Shown in pieces: positions 12,901 to 25,568 of a stretch of 64,000 nt of DNA. Location: positions 62,500,008 through 62,564,007 of the forward strand of contig CM059973.1 in the NCBI GenBank assembly GCA_030490835.1, read 5' to 3'. The DNA is from Annona cherimola (Eukaryota; Streptophyta; Magnoliopsida; Magnoliales; Annonaceae). Numbering within the stretch: position 1 is the first letter of the stretch; every line of letters begins with the position of its first letter. Made by a program: the position numbers and the translations under genes. A model generated the notes under the pieces. That model ran no database searches. It saw nothing but the letters and a program-made list of their open reading frames with translations, and had not been told where the DNA came from.

Positions 12901-14194
12901 GTAAATATGGTATTAATATAATTTTAATATGTTATAAAAATTTAAAAAAATGTTGATGTGGGAAAGTTATTACTTTATTTATAAGAAAATTCAATTTTGG
13001 CTAAATTTTGTTGGAATGTCCTAATTTTTTTTTTTTTGGAGTTATGAGGTGTTCCATAAGTCAATAGATTCATTTCGTAGTTTAGAATACAACTCAATAA
13101 AGGGTTTGTCAATCAAAATTTTCTAAAAGAAGTTTCCATAAAATAGAAAAATATTAATAACTCAATGGAATTTCATAATTTTTGCACAAACATTCTACTA
13201 TATCTTCTCCTCTCTTCCTATCAATGGTTCAAACCAAAGCTTAAAAAGACAATGAGAAAATGATAGAAATGAGGAGAAGGATGAAAGATAGAAAGGAGGA
13301 GAGGGAAGAAAGAAAGAAGAGAGGGAAAGAATAAATATTTTATAAGATAGCTTGAGAGATAAATATTCAAGACTTGGAGCTTGAAAGTGTTCTCTATTAA
13401 AGATTTTGATAGTCTACTTAATTTTAACTTCAATTGAAGGTAAATAATTTTTTTCTTTTCAAATGAGTCATAGATTTGACTTGTAAATGACTTTTTTAAT
13501 GATTGCATACAGGCACCACTATTATATTGCATATTTTGGGAAGTTTGAAATTTTGGATTGCGAATGAAATTTTAAGATTTGTTGGGAATTATATGTTTTT
13601 GCTAGAAACCATGGATCAGCGGCTTTAGAAATTATTTTTCATGCAATTATATTACATTAAGGTGAAATATTTGGTCTTCATAACATTTTGTTATGATTTT
13701 AGAAATATGTCTATTAAGTGTTCGATAAAATGCCAATAAGAGTTATGGATCATTAGATTCATGTGAAAATAGATAGTTACTATTCTAAGGGTATAAATAG
13801 GATGATTCCCTTCCAAATGAACCTTAATTTTGAGTTAAGAGTGATTTTTTAAAGACATTGGATGAACACCACTTTGATTTCATGGTTAAAGGCATTTTTA
13901 GAGGGCTTGATTGTGTAGAGATCTTGGCATTTTTAAAAAATGATCGATCTTGTGAAAGCATGTAAACGATTGGTTATGAATGATTAGGAGTAATTTTACA
14001 TGAGTTTGACAAGTAATGGATGGAAGTCTATGAAGTTTACTTACAATTCCTAGCTTTTTTACATGTTACATTTGATGAAATACCTAAGCAAGACTAATTG
14101 TATAACATGCTTATTAATATAGTATCTTCGTGCAATAAATAAATTGTTCACTATAGTTAATCATAAGTAATGTGAGGATTTCTAAAAAATGAAT
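9935..14194. other. Unassigned AT-rich intergenic DNA
   Basis: I find no convincing gene here. A 64-codon minus frame at 10312-10506 and a 103-codon minus frame at 13221-13532 show no domain I recognise. Around 13250-13330 a purine-rich tract is followed at about 13437 by GAAGGTAAATAA. That is the same GA-leader-then-donor-like arrangement seen in the gypsy LTRs, so part of 12.7-14.1 kb may be an old LTR, though I could not find its ends. The stretch at 11460-11600 has repeated AACCC/GGGTT-type words. Confidence 0.4.
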
Positions 14195-14832
14195 ATAAGT
14201 GTAATAGCCATAACAATTTATAATAATAATATAATAAAATAAAATATTATATGCATTAATGGAGAGCGTAGGCAGGAAAGCGTTAGAGAGCAACAATGCA
14301 TTCTTTTTAAAGAACTTCATAGCAGAGAGAATGCATAAAGAGAAAGAAACAAAGGCTTTAGAGTTGAGATCTAAAAGAAATCTAGTGAGATTTTCGAATC
14401 TATTCCAGTAAATCCCTCAATGGTATGCCAATTAGGTAAGTGGAAGTTTGTATACTTTATTGTTAAAAATTCAATGAAAATTTTAAATTTTTGTAATTTA
14501 CCTTTTTTTCCAAACTTCATAAAGTCACGAAATTAGAAGCATTGGGTGAATCTATATTAAATAAGAAATTCAAATATATGCCCTAGGGAAAAATCGGAGC
14601 TTATTTAGACAATTTTTGTAATTGCTAAAACCCATCAGAAACAACGAGCGAGGAGGGGCGGAGTAGAAAACTATAGCAATTTTTGTTGGAATCAATGGAA
14701 AATTAAGCACAATCTATGTTTTGATGATTAACAACTCAATTTGAGTAAATTTTGGGTACTAATATGTTTTATGGAAACTGTTTAAAGCATAGAAAATTAA
14801 AAATCAGAATATGACAGATCAAGTTGCAAAAC

Positions 14833-15310
14833 CAAGTCGACTTAGCTATCGACTTCAGTCGAGTCGATACCCAAGTCGACCTCAGGATTGACTTGAAAAG
14901 AAGCAGGACTTTCCATTGTTGAATTTTGATCCAAGACAAGTGAAGTTGCAAGGCCAAGTGGACTCCATCTGCGACTTAGGTGAAGTCGCAGACCCAAGTT
15001 GACTCCACCATCGACTTCGGGTATTCAACTCTTCTAGCGTTGAAAATGGGATCCAAGACAGGTGAAGTCGCAAGTCCAAGTCGACTCCAGTTGCGACTTG
15101 GGTGATGTCGCAGATCCAAGTCGACTCCACCATCGACTTTAGATGCTCAAAAGTTCCAGTGCTGAAATATGAGTCTGAGACTGGTGAAGTCGCACCCGAA
15201 GTCGACTCCATATGTGACTTGAGTGAAGTCGCATCCTCAGGTCGACTTCACATGCGACTTGAAGTGAAGTTGATCCCCAAGTAGACCGAGATATCCGACT
15301 TGAGTTAGAT
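14833..15310. repeat. GTCGAC-rich minisatellite, block 1 (copia LTR)
   Basis: Imperfect tandem units of roughly 45-65 bp built from AAGTCGACTCCA and TGCGACTTGGGTGAAGTCGCA-like words. Each unit is itself partly palindromic (AAGTCGACTT; AAGTCGCA paired with TGCGACTT). The same array occurs in the other two copia LTRs of the window. Confidence 0.85.
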
Positions 15311-15589
15311 TGAAGATGTATATAGTCCAGACAAGCAATTCTACATGATAAAATTATTCAAGAATATATTCTACTCAAGGAAAAATCATTTAGCTATTTT
15401 TATGGATTGCAAAATCAAGAATATCAAAGCATCTGAAATCCAAGGCATGAAGACAAAGTTTCCAAGAGTAATTGAACATAGCAAAGTTTCAAGATTGAGT
15501 ATTCAGTAGAAGAAATAATACATGATAAATGACAAGCAAGCAAGTTCCAAAACAAATTCAAGTTCATCAAGTGAAGACAGAAAGTGAAG

Positions 15590-15760
15590 TCGCACCCGAA
15601 GTCGACTTTACCTGTGACTTGGATTAAGTCCAGGACCAAGTCGACCTAAAGTGGAACTTGAGGTATTTGCTGGGAACCAAAGTCACACCCTAAGTCGACT
15701 CCAGTATACGACTTGGGTGAAGTCGCACCCGAGGTTGACTTCATCTGCGACTTGGGTCTC
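15590..15760. repeat. GTCGAC-rich minisatellite, block 2 (copia LTR)
   Basis: The second, shorter array of the same AAGTCGACTT / TGCGACTTGGG units. It is separated from block 1 by about 280 bp of non-repetitive LTR and lies just upstream of the TATA-like box. The two-block layout is shared with the LTRs at 50825 and 59535. Confidence 0.8.
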
Positions 15761-17985
15761 AACGGTCGGAAAAATTAGAACGTTGGCGCATTAAATGCGC
15801 GCCACCTACCTCCAAACGTTCGAATTTACTCCACCATTATAAATATGCATTCAAGTGAATGTGCTAGAGGTTAGAAAGAGCATTAACTGAGATTCAACTA
15901 CCATCCTCTCAAGCATTAAGTGATCAACACAAGTTTCAAGTGAAGAACTACGCCCCAACTTACTCCATTCTTTAAAGCTGATCAAACCATCCCTTCTACG
16001 AGTTTTTTCACGAGCTGAAACCTGCCTACACAATCTGTAAAGTATAGATTCCTTTATTTGATTCATTATTTATATTTGATACTTGGTTTGATATTGGTGT
16101 TTTGAACCAAGTGATAGCAAGGTAGCGTTGTGACTTGAGTGAGACTTGTCATCTACTTGTGCTGTGATTTGTACACGCCCCCTAGAGCTGGAATCTAGAA
16201 GAGAGCTGTTGCTCTAGTTGTATTTGATAATACATAGTAGAACCTAAGTCACAAAAGGTGTGAGCTTGGAAGAGTGGAGTAGAGGAGGTTGCCCGAACCA
16301 CTATAAAACCCTTGTCTACTGCTATGGTTTGCATTTTTGATTTTATTACTTTATTACTCTCCATATTATTCATTTGTTTTATTAAGGAGATTAAATTAAA
16401 AAGGGAAAAATTTCTGTTTAAGTAAAAATTTCAAAGTATCCAATTCACCCCTCCCCTCTTGGGTAATAGCCATAAACACGGGACCAACAATTTTGACTTT
16501 GATGGAAATTTTCCATAAAATCACTTCTGAATTTGTGATTTTGCAAAACTGTATCGATTTTGAAGAATTTATAGGAAACCCAAATCTTCCTAGAAAATTT
16601 CCAGGAGATATTTCAGAAAAAAGTATTACAGAATACCCTCTAACTTAGGCAGGAATTTCATAAGAGAAGTTTTAGAAAAAATTATAGAAAGCCCCCTTAA
16701 GAATGAAATAGTTTGTAAAAATGTCTTATATTAGCTAGGAATTCATAGAATAAATAGAAAAATATAATTTTGATCAAATAAAATTATGAGATATTTTGGA
16801 GAGTTTATAAATAAAAATTTAAGTAATATTTAGGAAAAAATATAATAAGGTGAAATAATGAACATGTTATGCTGAAAATTAGGAAAAAAGAACTTGAGGC
16901 TATTTCAGGATATTAGAAAAAGGAGTTTTAAAGCTTATTTAGAGGTAAGTAAATTTTTTCCAACTCATGACTTTGAAAATTATTGCGTTGAATATTATGA
17001 TTTGCCATGAAGTGTGATTATTTAGTAAGTTTATAATTTTCTTTCAAGTTGGTTTATTTAAGCATAAGCGTAATTATTTGAAAATATTCTTAATCATGTT
17101 AAGCAGTGAATCCAAGTAGTGCATTGATTACAAGCATGAGCATGATGTATACTTGGGCTTGTTGCCAAATTGTGAAGTAGCATGGTAGTATCTCAATAGT
17201 GACTTTAGGACTATAAAAGAAAATAAATTAGCTCGTGAATGTGTAGCATGACTGCACATGAGCATAAGCAAATGACAATGCCAACAGCATGAATGCATGA
17301 TTTAGAGTGAACATATGTTTGCACAAGCATAAAGGTGTTTTACTTTTCATTGATTAGAGTTTGTTGTGCACAAAAGACAACATAAATGTAATTTATTTAA
17401 AAAATAAAATTAAAAAACTATTCACTTATCGAGCTTCTAGCTCACATAATTTTGTTTTCATTGGAAAAAAAGGAATATAATGCTAAATTAAAGTCAATAT
17501 CAACATGGGAAAAATGTGAAACCAGTTGAGTAAAGGACAAAGAAGTTTAGAGTTGTTGAAATTTTTTTTATACTGCTTACTGATATTGATGATGGACAAT
17601 AAATATGTATAATGATCCATAAAGAGTAGACTTGAGATGTATTAGTTAAAATTTATATAGTTTTGAGTCGAGGCATCTATTTCCATGTTGGGAGATTTTA
17701 TTTATCATAGTATTCTCAGCGTTAAGTCAGTAGACCCTATCTATGATATCCCGAGGATGGGGTGTTATAATAAGATTTTAAAATGTATTTATAATTTTTA
17801 ATAAATGAATAGACGTGAGTGAATCATGATTCTTCGAGTTAGGACATGGTTGACCCATCCTAACTTTATTTTTGAATTCGAGTCAAAATTTCTTACTCAT
17901 TCCTATATCAGCTCAAAAAATGTGTTACTCGATTAAAAATAGGTTGGATTAGGATTAGGTCTCACTAGCTGACCTGCCCCAATTA

Positions 17986-18267
17986 TCACTCATAATCTAA
18001 ATTAACCTTGTCATCTTCAACTACCATCCCAGTGCCACCTATTCTACCTTTTATTACACATAGGCCACCTAGGGCACCTGAGACTCCACAAATGAAAGAG
18101 TTGATTCCAGTGAGTATTGCATTGGTGAGTCCTCCATCTAAATTGACCCCAGCTTTTTCAGCTACTCTAGTTAGGAGGATTTCACCACCTAAATCTAATA
18201 GCATTTTACCAAATCCTTTGCCACCTAAGCCTCCTTTTATAAGCCATCTAAGGTACCTTGGTAACAC
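17986..18267 (-). pseudogene. Possible glycine-rich repeat ORF fragment, unrecognised
   Basis: A 93-codon open frame (GTG start by default) covers repeat unit 1 and the partial unit beside it. Visible words are GGLTNAILTGINSFICG, GALGGLCVIKGRIGG and GGEILLTRVAEKAGVNL. Units 2 to 4 give related words in shifted frames, such as GRTPLLIVGEILPTRVIK at 18431-18646. The repeating protein period of about 48-60 residues could mean a decayed repetitive gene, but the plus strand is also open (18008-18316, PPRAP, SPPSKL, RISPPKS words). I cannot tell which strand, if either, was coding, and I do not recognise a family. Confidence 0.3.
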
Positions 18268-18930
18268 AAATGGAAGGGTTGATTCTAATGAGCACTATAC
18301 TGAGTCCTCTATCTAAATTGACCCTATCATTTTCAATATGTTGGTTGACAAGATTTTACTATTTATTGGCATTAGGAGACAACTCGTGATATGTAAATAG
18401 TCATTATTACACCTCAGCTACCTAGGGCACCTAGCGACCATGAAAAAAAGCATTGACTCCAATAAGTATTAGTCCTACATGTAAACTGAACAAACCAATT
18501 TTAATTACTCTAGTAGGGAGGATTTCACCAACTATAAGCAGTGGTGTTCTACCACCTCTTATGTTGCCTAGGGCCCCAATTCTGATAATTACGACATTCA
18601 GTCCTCCATTTAAGCTAGTCTTCCCAAGTTGGAAGTATTTTGCCACCTAAATCTAATAGTATCTACCATCCTTGTGGCACTTAGGTAGACTTTTATAAAC
18701 TTAGGCCACCTAAGGCACTTAGTATTCCATGAATGGAAGGGTTGAATCCAATGAATAACACCAAGTCCTTCAAAATCTAAACTAATCCAACATTTTGGAT
18801 TATGCTAGTTGGGAGGATTTCACCATATAAACTAAATGGCAGTCTACCACCTTCTATGCCATCCCGACCTCCTAGGGCCCCTTAAATGAAGGGTTGATTT
18901 CAATGAAAGTCTTCCATTTAAATGGAAAAT
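18018..18930. repeat. Degenerate tandem repeat, about 142-179 bp units, unknown origin
   Basis: Units start near 18073, 18252, 18426, 18572, 18714 and 18876, with a partial unit before 18073. Each opens with GGCACC/GGCCCC-like sequence, followed by a word like ATGGAAGGGTTGATTCCAAT, then AGTCCTCCATCTAAATTG, then TAGTTGGGAGGATTTCACC, and ends near CCACCTAGG. Spacings are 179, 174, 146, 142 and 162 bp. Units are diverged, with indels. The minus strand reads as a glycine-rich protein and the plus strand as a proline-rich one. It is not homologous by eye to any transposon in the window. Confidence 0.75.
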
Positions 18931-20119
18931 TTGAAGTCACTACTTACTCCTATCACCAATGGCCCTTTCTTCTATCACTCCTACAAAAAAGGAGCTGATG
19001 ATGGAGTAGGTGGCTTTTCATGAATCCTAATACACATACCTATTGAAAATCATGCAATGCAGAAGCATACTTGAATATATTGTCATAGATTCCATCTTGA
19101 ATGGGTATGACATCGTTGATTACAAGCCTATGAAACCTCATTATATATTTATTTAGTAGAGGGACTATTTTAAGAATTTACCAAAATTAGGGATTGATTT
19201 CAAAATATTAAAAATCCCTTCCACTACCCCAAACCGTGAAATCGCTTCCAGCAATTTTTAGAAAAGAAGATGAAATAGAAAGAAAAAAAGGGAATGGAAG
19301 AAGGGAAGGAGAAGAAGGGAAGGAGAAGATGATATGAGAGAAAATTTGAGAGTAGAATTGAATTTTTTGGAAGGATTTAAAGTTAGAGGATATGAAAAAA
19401 AGTGGGGTGAAAAATGAGACAAGCAATTTCATTTCAATCTTTCTTTTCTTATTTATTTCATTCATTTAATGTATTGTGATAATATGAAAGAAATTTTGAA
19501 TGAAATAGAGAAGTTAGAATTAAAAATTTTAAACCCTAGTAGGCTAGATTAAAGAGATTTTTCTATGGAGATGCAAATATGACCATGGAACTTAGATGAA
19601 TAATTCTAGAATGATATTTTAGTATGATAGTCAATAATTATTTTAAAAATTTTGAGGTGGTCGATGGGTGTCTCCAAATAGGCATTTGGAATTTGAGAAC
19701 AAAAAAATTAGGGTATTTACGGATGAAATTAAAGAAAATTATTTTTTAAAAATTATTTAAGAATGTCATTGTTATTTTGATGTAGATTAAAGTGAAAAGA
19801 TACTGAAATCTTGTAGAGCTCAAAGTCGGAAATTTGCATAGAAGGTAAGTAGGAATTTTTCGCTTCTATTTGGATGCTTATAGATGTGACAAATATATTT
19901 TTTTTTAAGGCATGGATATTTTTTGATGAGTTGGACGTTTTATTTGAGATTTTTATGAAATAATTTTCTCAAGATATATGATTTTTGTGGCTATAATTAT
20001 TCAATTGAGTTGAGGAGTATAGAAAAGGCATTTTATTTGACGATGGATTTATAATATTTTTTTAGCAAGTACATTATTTGAGTTCGATGGATATGTTTTA
20101 AAATAAATATATAACTAGC

Positions 20120-21073
20120 CCTTCAACCTGCCAACATTTTGCTGCAATGAAACTTCCCTTTTCCTTAGGACTGCCTTCATGCCCATGCACTCCCCTCTTC
20201 AATGTCTGCATCCATCCACATTCACTTTGAAATAGTTATGGGCTAGCTTTCTCCATCTTAGAATCAATACCTTGCGACTATACCTACTGAGTCTCCACCC
20301 ACTTAGAATGCGTGACCCTCCATGATAGAATTCGATCTTTTGAACTCCTCCCTAAAGTTTCTGCACCATTCCAAGATCTGTTTGAACTTCAGTTTGATTC
20401 CCTTTTGCATCATTTAGTTTCAAAGATACCAAATCCTCGAGCTAAGAAACATGAAAAGTTTCAAGCGCTTCCCATTCCTTCTACCTGCTAGCTGCTTTAG
20501 GATGCATTTGACTACATCCCTCGAAATCCATACATTTTTGTCCTGCACTATCAGCTCCCTTACTCCCAGATCATCTTACAGAAGACAAATAGGTGTTGTA
20601 TGCCTTTCAAGGTTTTGCTACACAACTCACATAAAGAGTTCATTGGAATACCTCTATTTATCAGATTCTTCTTTGTTAGCAGTGGTTTCTGTGCAACCTC
20701 TAAGTGAAAATCTTTACTTTGTTGGGCAATCGAGCAATTCATAAGCTCCTATTTATTTCCTGATCCTTGTCCTTCTGCTCGCATGGTATCTCAACGTGGT
20801 TCCTTGCAAAACAGAAGTTGTTAGCCATGATATCTTGTAAGCTGATTTTATGAAGAAAACCCCAATTGGTTCGACCTCCAAAAACTAGGTGTCTTCCTCC
20901 TCGGTCCTAGGAATAGGAACTAGATAGATTTTCCTCCATTCTTGTTCTCCAATTGTTGTAATAATTTTATCATTGTTCCATGACGTATCCATTACGTTGA
21001 AAAAACTAGCCACCTTTTATTCCTCTATATAACATTCTAGAAGTAGGCCAACCTACCTCAGACTGCTCATTGT
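20120..21073 (-). pseudogene. LINE ORF2 C-terminal part with zf-RVT-like region
   Basis: This is the continuation of the LINE beyond the gypsy insertion. The minus-strand frame at 20560-20742 reads KPLLTKKNLINRGIPMNSLC, then ELCSKTLKGIQHLFVFCKMIWE. That matches the plant zf-RVT pattern (LLTxxNLxxRG...CxLCxxxxExxxHLFxxC) found after L1-type reverse transcriptases. The rest is frameshifted. The 3' end is not sharply defined; no poly(T) run marks it on the plus strand. Confidence 0.75.
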
Positions 21074-21078
21074 CCATT

Positions 21079-24000
21079 TGTGGCATCCCAGCCCGAGCCT
21101 CACAAACTTACTCCAAGATTTATTGATAGGTAAACGTGACCAGGATTGTTGCCCTGTCACACGGCAGGCTATTTGGATATTTATTCACTTTTTCTTAACT
21201 CCTTAAGAGTTTGTCTTTTTAAATATTTCATTTGAAATATACACATGTGATCTCATGATTTTCCATACTTAACCATAAATTTTTTTTCACTATTTATAGT
21301 CATAATCATCACATAGTCCTAAGCATAATATAACTCTTATACAACATTCAGACACTAATAATGTCATCTACATACAACCATACAATTCATAGAGTTCAAT
21401 CATAGGAACTTATAAAAATTCATTTTTTTCTTGAATCTCCACCTGTGCTCCTTGCATGGTTCTGTCCTTCACCTGTCTTTAGGATTTGGAAAATAAAACT
21501 ATGAGTCGAAACTCAATAAGCAAGCTATAAGGTTTTCAGGCAATTCATTTTCAAGGCAAAATTGTTTAAATGCATTTCCCTCCATTCGGTTGAAGAAACT
21601 TATCAAGTGATCAACTACCAATGGAGTAGAAATCTTTTCATAAACCTTTTCATGGAAAGCCACATTATACCCACTCGAGGGTATATCTTAAAACATGCTT
21701 CATATACCCATCCAGGGTACGTCATAAACAATGCGATGCATTATTTAAAAATCATGACATTCCTTTGGATAGAAGTTAGCTAGGCAGCCATCCACTTTCA
21801 TCCTCTCTCCCATTCCAGGGAGGTGCCGCCGGCCCTCGGCCTCTCTTAACGACTTGGCCGTACCAAAGGGGGACGTTCGGTTTGCTGCACCTTTGAGGTC
21901 GACCTCATGCTTTTGTGCATATGCTTTCTTTTCATAAACATAAACTTGACATGCTAGCATGATTTTTCATTCATAGACTCATGAATCATCATTTATCATA
22001 AATAATTGCAAAACAGTAAACAATTCATTTATTTCATTGGAAATAGCATTTCAATACACATTTAGATAAGGAATGAACATCCTTAAACAACTTAGAAAGA
22101 ATTGAAAATCATTCATTTGCTAACTCATTTAAACAGTTAGAATATCATTGATAAATATTTTTATCACATTTGATAAAACAAAGCATTTAGAAAACTGTTT
22201 GCTTACCTTGCTTGCTTAGCTTTCTGTCTCGTTAACCTCTTTACCTTTGCTTATATATAAATATAGCAGTGCATTCATAACAATTTATTTGCTTGCACTG
22301 ACTTAGTTTTCCAATCCCGTAATCCATATCATACACAATCAACTTAGATTTTCAAGTCAATCGTACATACACAACATACACTTGTGTATCATATCATTCA
22401 CTCCATATTGTATTTTAATCCCATATTTAGGGTGAACACATAACATTAATTCATAATTCATCATTTGGGAATTTATATCTCCCATTAACCAATTTTCATC
22501 TATTTTTTATTTTTCCTACGTCAATGCTTATTCTAAGCATATAAGTGATGTTTCAAGCTTCATAAATAAATCTCAAATATTGAGATAACTAAACATTATT
22601 CATTCAGAAACATCTTTATGCCTTTCAACACATATTCATGCATATTTTTCATTTTAGCAATTCCGCATAAATCACATATCAGTCATTTTTACATATGCTC
22701 TACATACGTTCAACATACAACACATATATTATGAGCTTCTTAAAATTTCTCGACACAGAAACTTACACTTATTTTCATCATTATTAAACCCCTTAGTTAA
22801 CATATACTTTAGGGTTTAATTTTAGATTTTTAATTCATTTATCATTGGGTTCCAAAATAGCCATGGTAAGACCCGTTTTTCATCATTTCAACTCTTCTTT
22901 CAAGACTTAAATCATAACAGATTCTTAAGTGATAATTTTCAGAAACTAAACATGATTTTTTAACCCAAATTTAGATTATTATCACATATTTAAAATCCAT
23001 AATTCATTGGCTTCCATAACAGCAACATTTTCATGCATATAGGGCATCTATTTGACCCATTTTAACGTGTCCAAACATATATCCATAAAATAAGATTTTG
23101 GGCAAATATTTCCAAAAAATTTTGGACAGTCAAAGTACCTTAAACCTATAGTATTTTACCTTCCATAAAATTTATAAATCATTTCATTACAAAGAGCAAC
23201 AAAAATCACATGGAAAGCACCTGTTTTGGCCCCCATTTGGACTACCATGTACATATCCTAAAAATCAGATTTAGGGCAAAATCATCCAGCCCACTTAGGC
23301 CATCCAAAGGGTCTTTAATTTAGGGTAATTTATCCTACATTTCATCCAAAAACAATTTAAGCACTTCCTTATATCATTTTTAACTCAAAAATGGAAAAAT
23401 TAGGCATTTCTTGAAACCCTGAGTTCTATATTTGCTAAAATCATTAAAAAATACTTAAATCAACATATGTAATCCAAAATAAAATGAATTACATCCAAAT
23501 AAACATGCTTAAATCATACAAAAACTTGGTTTAGGTTTTTGAGAATTTCCAAGTTAGCTTTTGTCTTAAATTTCAACCTTAAACTTCCATTTTCACTCTC
23601 TTGAACTCTTGATCTCATTTAAATCTTTCAAAAATCATTCAATACCCATATTAAGGCATCATAACTCTGCCGTTAATATTTCTTTATGAACCATATTGAT
23701 GGCTCATGAATTGAGAGAGAAAACTTGATTCAAATGATTCAAAACTTAAGGTTTTACTTACTGGAATCAACCCTAACTTGAATCCAACTTGTGTAGCTTG
23801 GTTCTTCTTATTTTTCTTCTCCTTTTTCTTCCTATTTTTCTTCTCCTTTTCTCCTTCCCCTTGCTGGCTTTGGACGTGCCCTCGGTTTGCTCAAGACTTG
23901 GCAATTTTGGAGATTTTTCTCCCCCTTTCTTCATGTGTACGTTTCCAAGCTCAAGCTCCAATGTTATATTTTTTTAACCAGCTTATGGGACCCACTTTCC

Positions 24001-25117
24001 ACATGTCATGAAGGTAATTTATTTCTACCTTATTCCTTGATGACATAGCATTTTTTATAACCAAGTAAAATTTTCATTTACTAATTAACAAAAATCCACA
24101 AAATCCATGAATTGATGGACCATGTTGCTGTCCACCCAAGTGATGCCTCCTCTTAGCTTAGGTTTTGACATTTTTTTGCCATATTTTCCACATATTTACG
24201 TGCCAATTTACTTCACCTAGGTATTAGGCAATTTAGACACATATTTTAGCATTTTAAAAAATCAAATTTCATGCGCGAAAGTGCCCTTGGACGTCCCCCC
24301 TCTTGCCACAAACTCTATGGTCCATTTGAGCTAGTATTTAGGCATTAATCCATGACATTTAATCCTTTACTTTTCCAGGGATTTGAATATTAAATAAATC
24401 CTTAAAAATCCAGCTCCTTCCACCGTAATTTGACACCTTGCATAGCATTTAAAATATGTCATTTTCTCAAATGCTTTTTATTTAATGCTATGGTAGTCTA
24501 GGGCACACAAAGTCAATTCGAGATAATTTTTTCTAATTAACCAATTTTCCATGGTAATTAGTTTAATTAAATTCACTCATACCATAGATTTCATAATTTT
24601 ATTCAATCGTTTCAAATTTCATCTTAAACCGACGTTTCTACGTCAAGTTATGAACCTTTGAAAATATCCTTAGAGTATGAGATTAAAAATAAATAATTAT
24701 CAACTTAATCTCATCACTTGTACCTTAATCCAATCCTTACATAAAGTTGAGCCCAAAATCATGAGCTTGCCTTTAAAATTTCATCACATATCCTCTTATA
24801 GGAGTCAAGTTGTGAATTTTCTATGATTTTCAACATAATTTAATAATTTTCATTTTAATCTATATTAATTAAATCATGGAAATCGAAATAAATATTCATG
24901 CCACATTAGTATATACTAATTTTCCTTAAGCCTCTTTAGTCATCTTGACTCACATTGGGCTTTGGCGAGTAATCTTAATCACCATTCTTAATTGCAAACC
25001 CTAATTGCAAAATTCATAAATTCATGAAAATCACCCAAAAATTAATTAACTCATACATATATCATAATTACACCTTAAATGCAATTATATGAGTTGTACT
25101 TGGGTTTGGGTATTACA
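21079..25117 (-). repeat. 3' LTR of the complete gypsy element
   Basis: On the minus strand it starts TGTAATACCCAAACC right after the PPT and ends GGGATGCCACA at 21079. It contains a GA-rich leader (opposite the pyrimidine tract at about 23805-23865), the palindrome GACGTTTCTACGTC at 24631-24644, the GTAAGCAAA-type donor-like word at 22198-22206, its complement AATAAGCAAGCT at 21515, and the GATTGTTGCC hairpin at 21140-21157. All open frames inside are non-coding. Confidence 0.92.
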
Positions 25118-25130
25118 ATCCTCCCCCTTT
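25118..25130 (-). promoter_or_regulatory. Polypurine tract
   Basis: Minus-strand AAAGGGGGAGGAT abuts the TGTAATACCC start of the 3' LTR. This is the plus-strand primer of the complete gypsy element. Confidence 0.8.
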
Positions 25131-25169
25131 ATAATAGGTTTCGTCCCGAAACCGTCTACTTTGGAATAA

Positions 25170-25538
25170 CTAGGGATATCTATTCCATTGCACTTTGACG
25201 TATTCAATTTCTCTATTCCGAAGCTTTTGCACCTTATGATTCAGAATCCTAACAGGTCTTTCCTCGTAATTCAAATGATCTTGAATTGGTAAGTTCTCTG
25301 CTACTAACACATGTGTTGGATCTGGTACATACGTCCTTAACATAGAAATATGAAAAACATTATGGACTAAAGCTAGGGCCGGAGGTAATGCTAGTCTATA
25401 AGCTAACTTCCTAATTTTCTCCAACACTTCAAATGACCCAATAAACCTAGGATTCAACTTGCCTCTTTTCCCAAACCTTGTGACTATTTTGAATGGTGTG
25501 ACCTTTATAAAAACATATTCGTCGACTTGGATATTCAA
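25170..25538 (-). pseudogene. Integrase C-terminal tail, chromodomain lost
   Basis: The 122-codon piece reads FGKRGKLNPRFIGSFEVLEK, LALPPALALVHNVFHISMLR, YVPDPTHVLVAENLPIQDHL, LNYEERPVRILNHK and VKVQWNRYP, then stops at 25170. The family normally continues with a short chromodomain after this point, so this copy is truncated at the start of it. The preceding frame breaks at 25540-25568 separate it from the core. Confidence 0.8.
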
Positions 25539-25568
25539 ATCCCTTCTCTTACAGTCTGTATAAATCTT

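Larger units (their letters stand above)
14684..16489 (+). repeat. Copia (Sirevirus-like) solo LTR
   Basis: It is flanked by ATTTT (14679-14683 and 16490-16494), begins TGTTGGAATC and ends GGGACCAACA. It is homologous along its length to the 5' LTR at 50825-52455, which is followed by a primer-binding site. That fixes the orientation and the copia assignment. A TATA-like TTATAAATATG lies near 15836. Two arrays of GTCGAC-containing repeats occupy much of the U3. Length is 1806 bp. Confidence 0.88.
14200..17769 (+). repeat. Gypsy-type solo LTR interrupted by a copia solo LTR
   Basis: It begins TGTAATAGCC and ends GGGGTGTTATA (terminal CA decayed to TA), flanked by ATAAG at 14195-14199 and 17770-17774. 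Without the nested copia LTR and one duplicated ATTTT it is about 1.76 kb. The 3' part has the donor-like AGGTAAGTAAA at 16943 and a closing segment resembling other gypsy LTR ends. No gag or pol is present. The exact family is unclear. Confidence 0.75.

Noticed and set aside
14833..15310. CRISPR-like array
   Set aside because: The repeats vary in length and sequence, spacers are not unique, and the array sits in plant retrotransposon LTRs. It is a minisatellite.
20451..20744. 97-codon plus frame as a gene
   Set aside because: It overlaps the zf-RVT region on the opposite strand, which has a clear LINE match.
21562..21960. Open frames repeated at 31633-31942 as a duplicated gene
   Set aside because: They are the same position of the two LTRs of one element and carry no protein motif.
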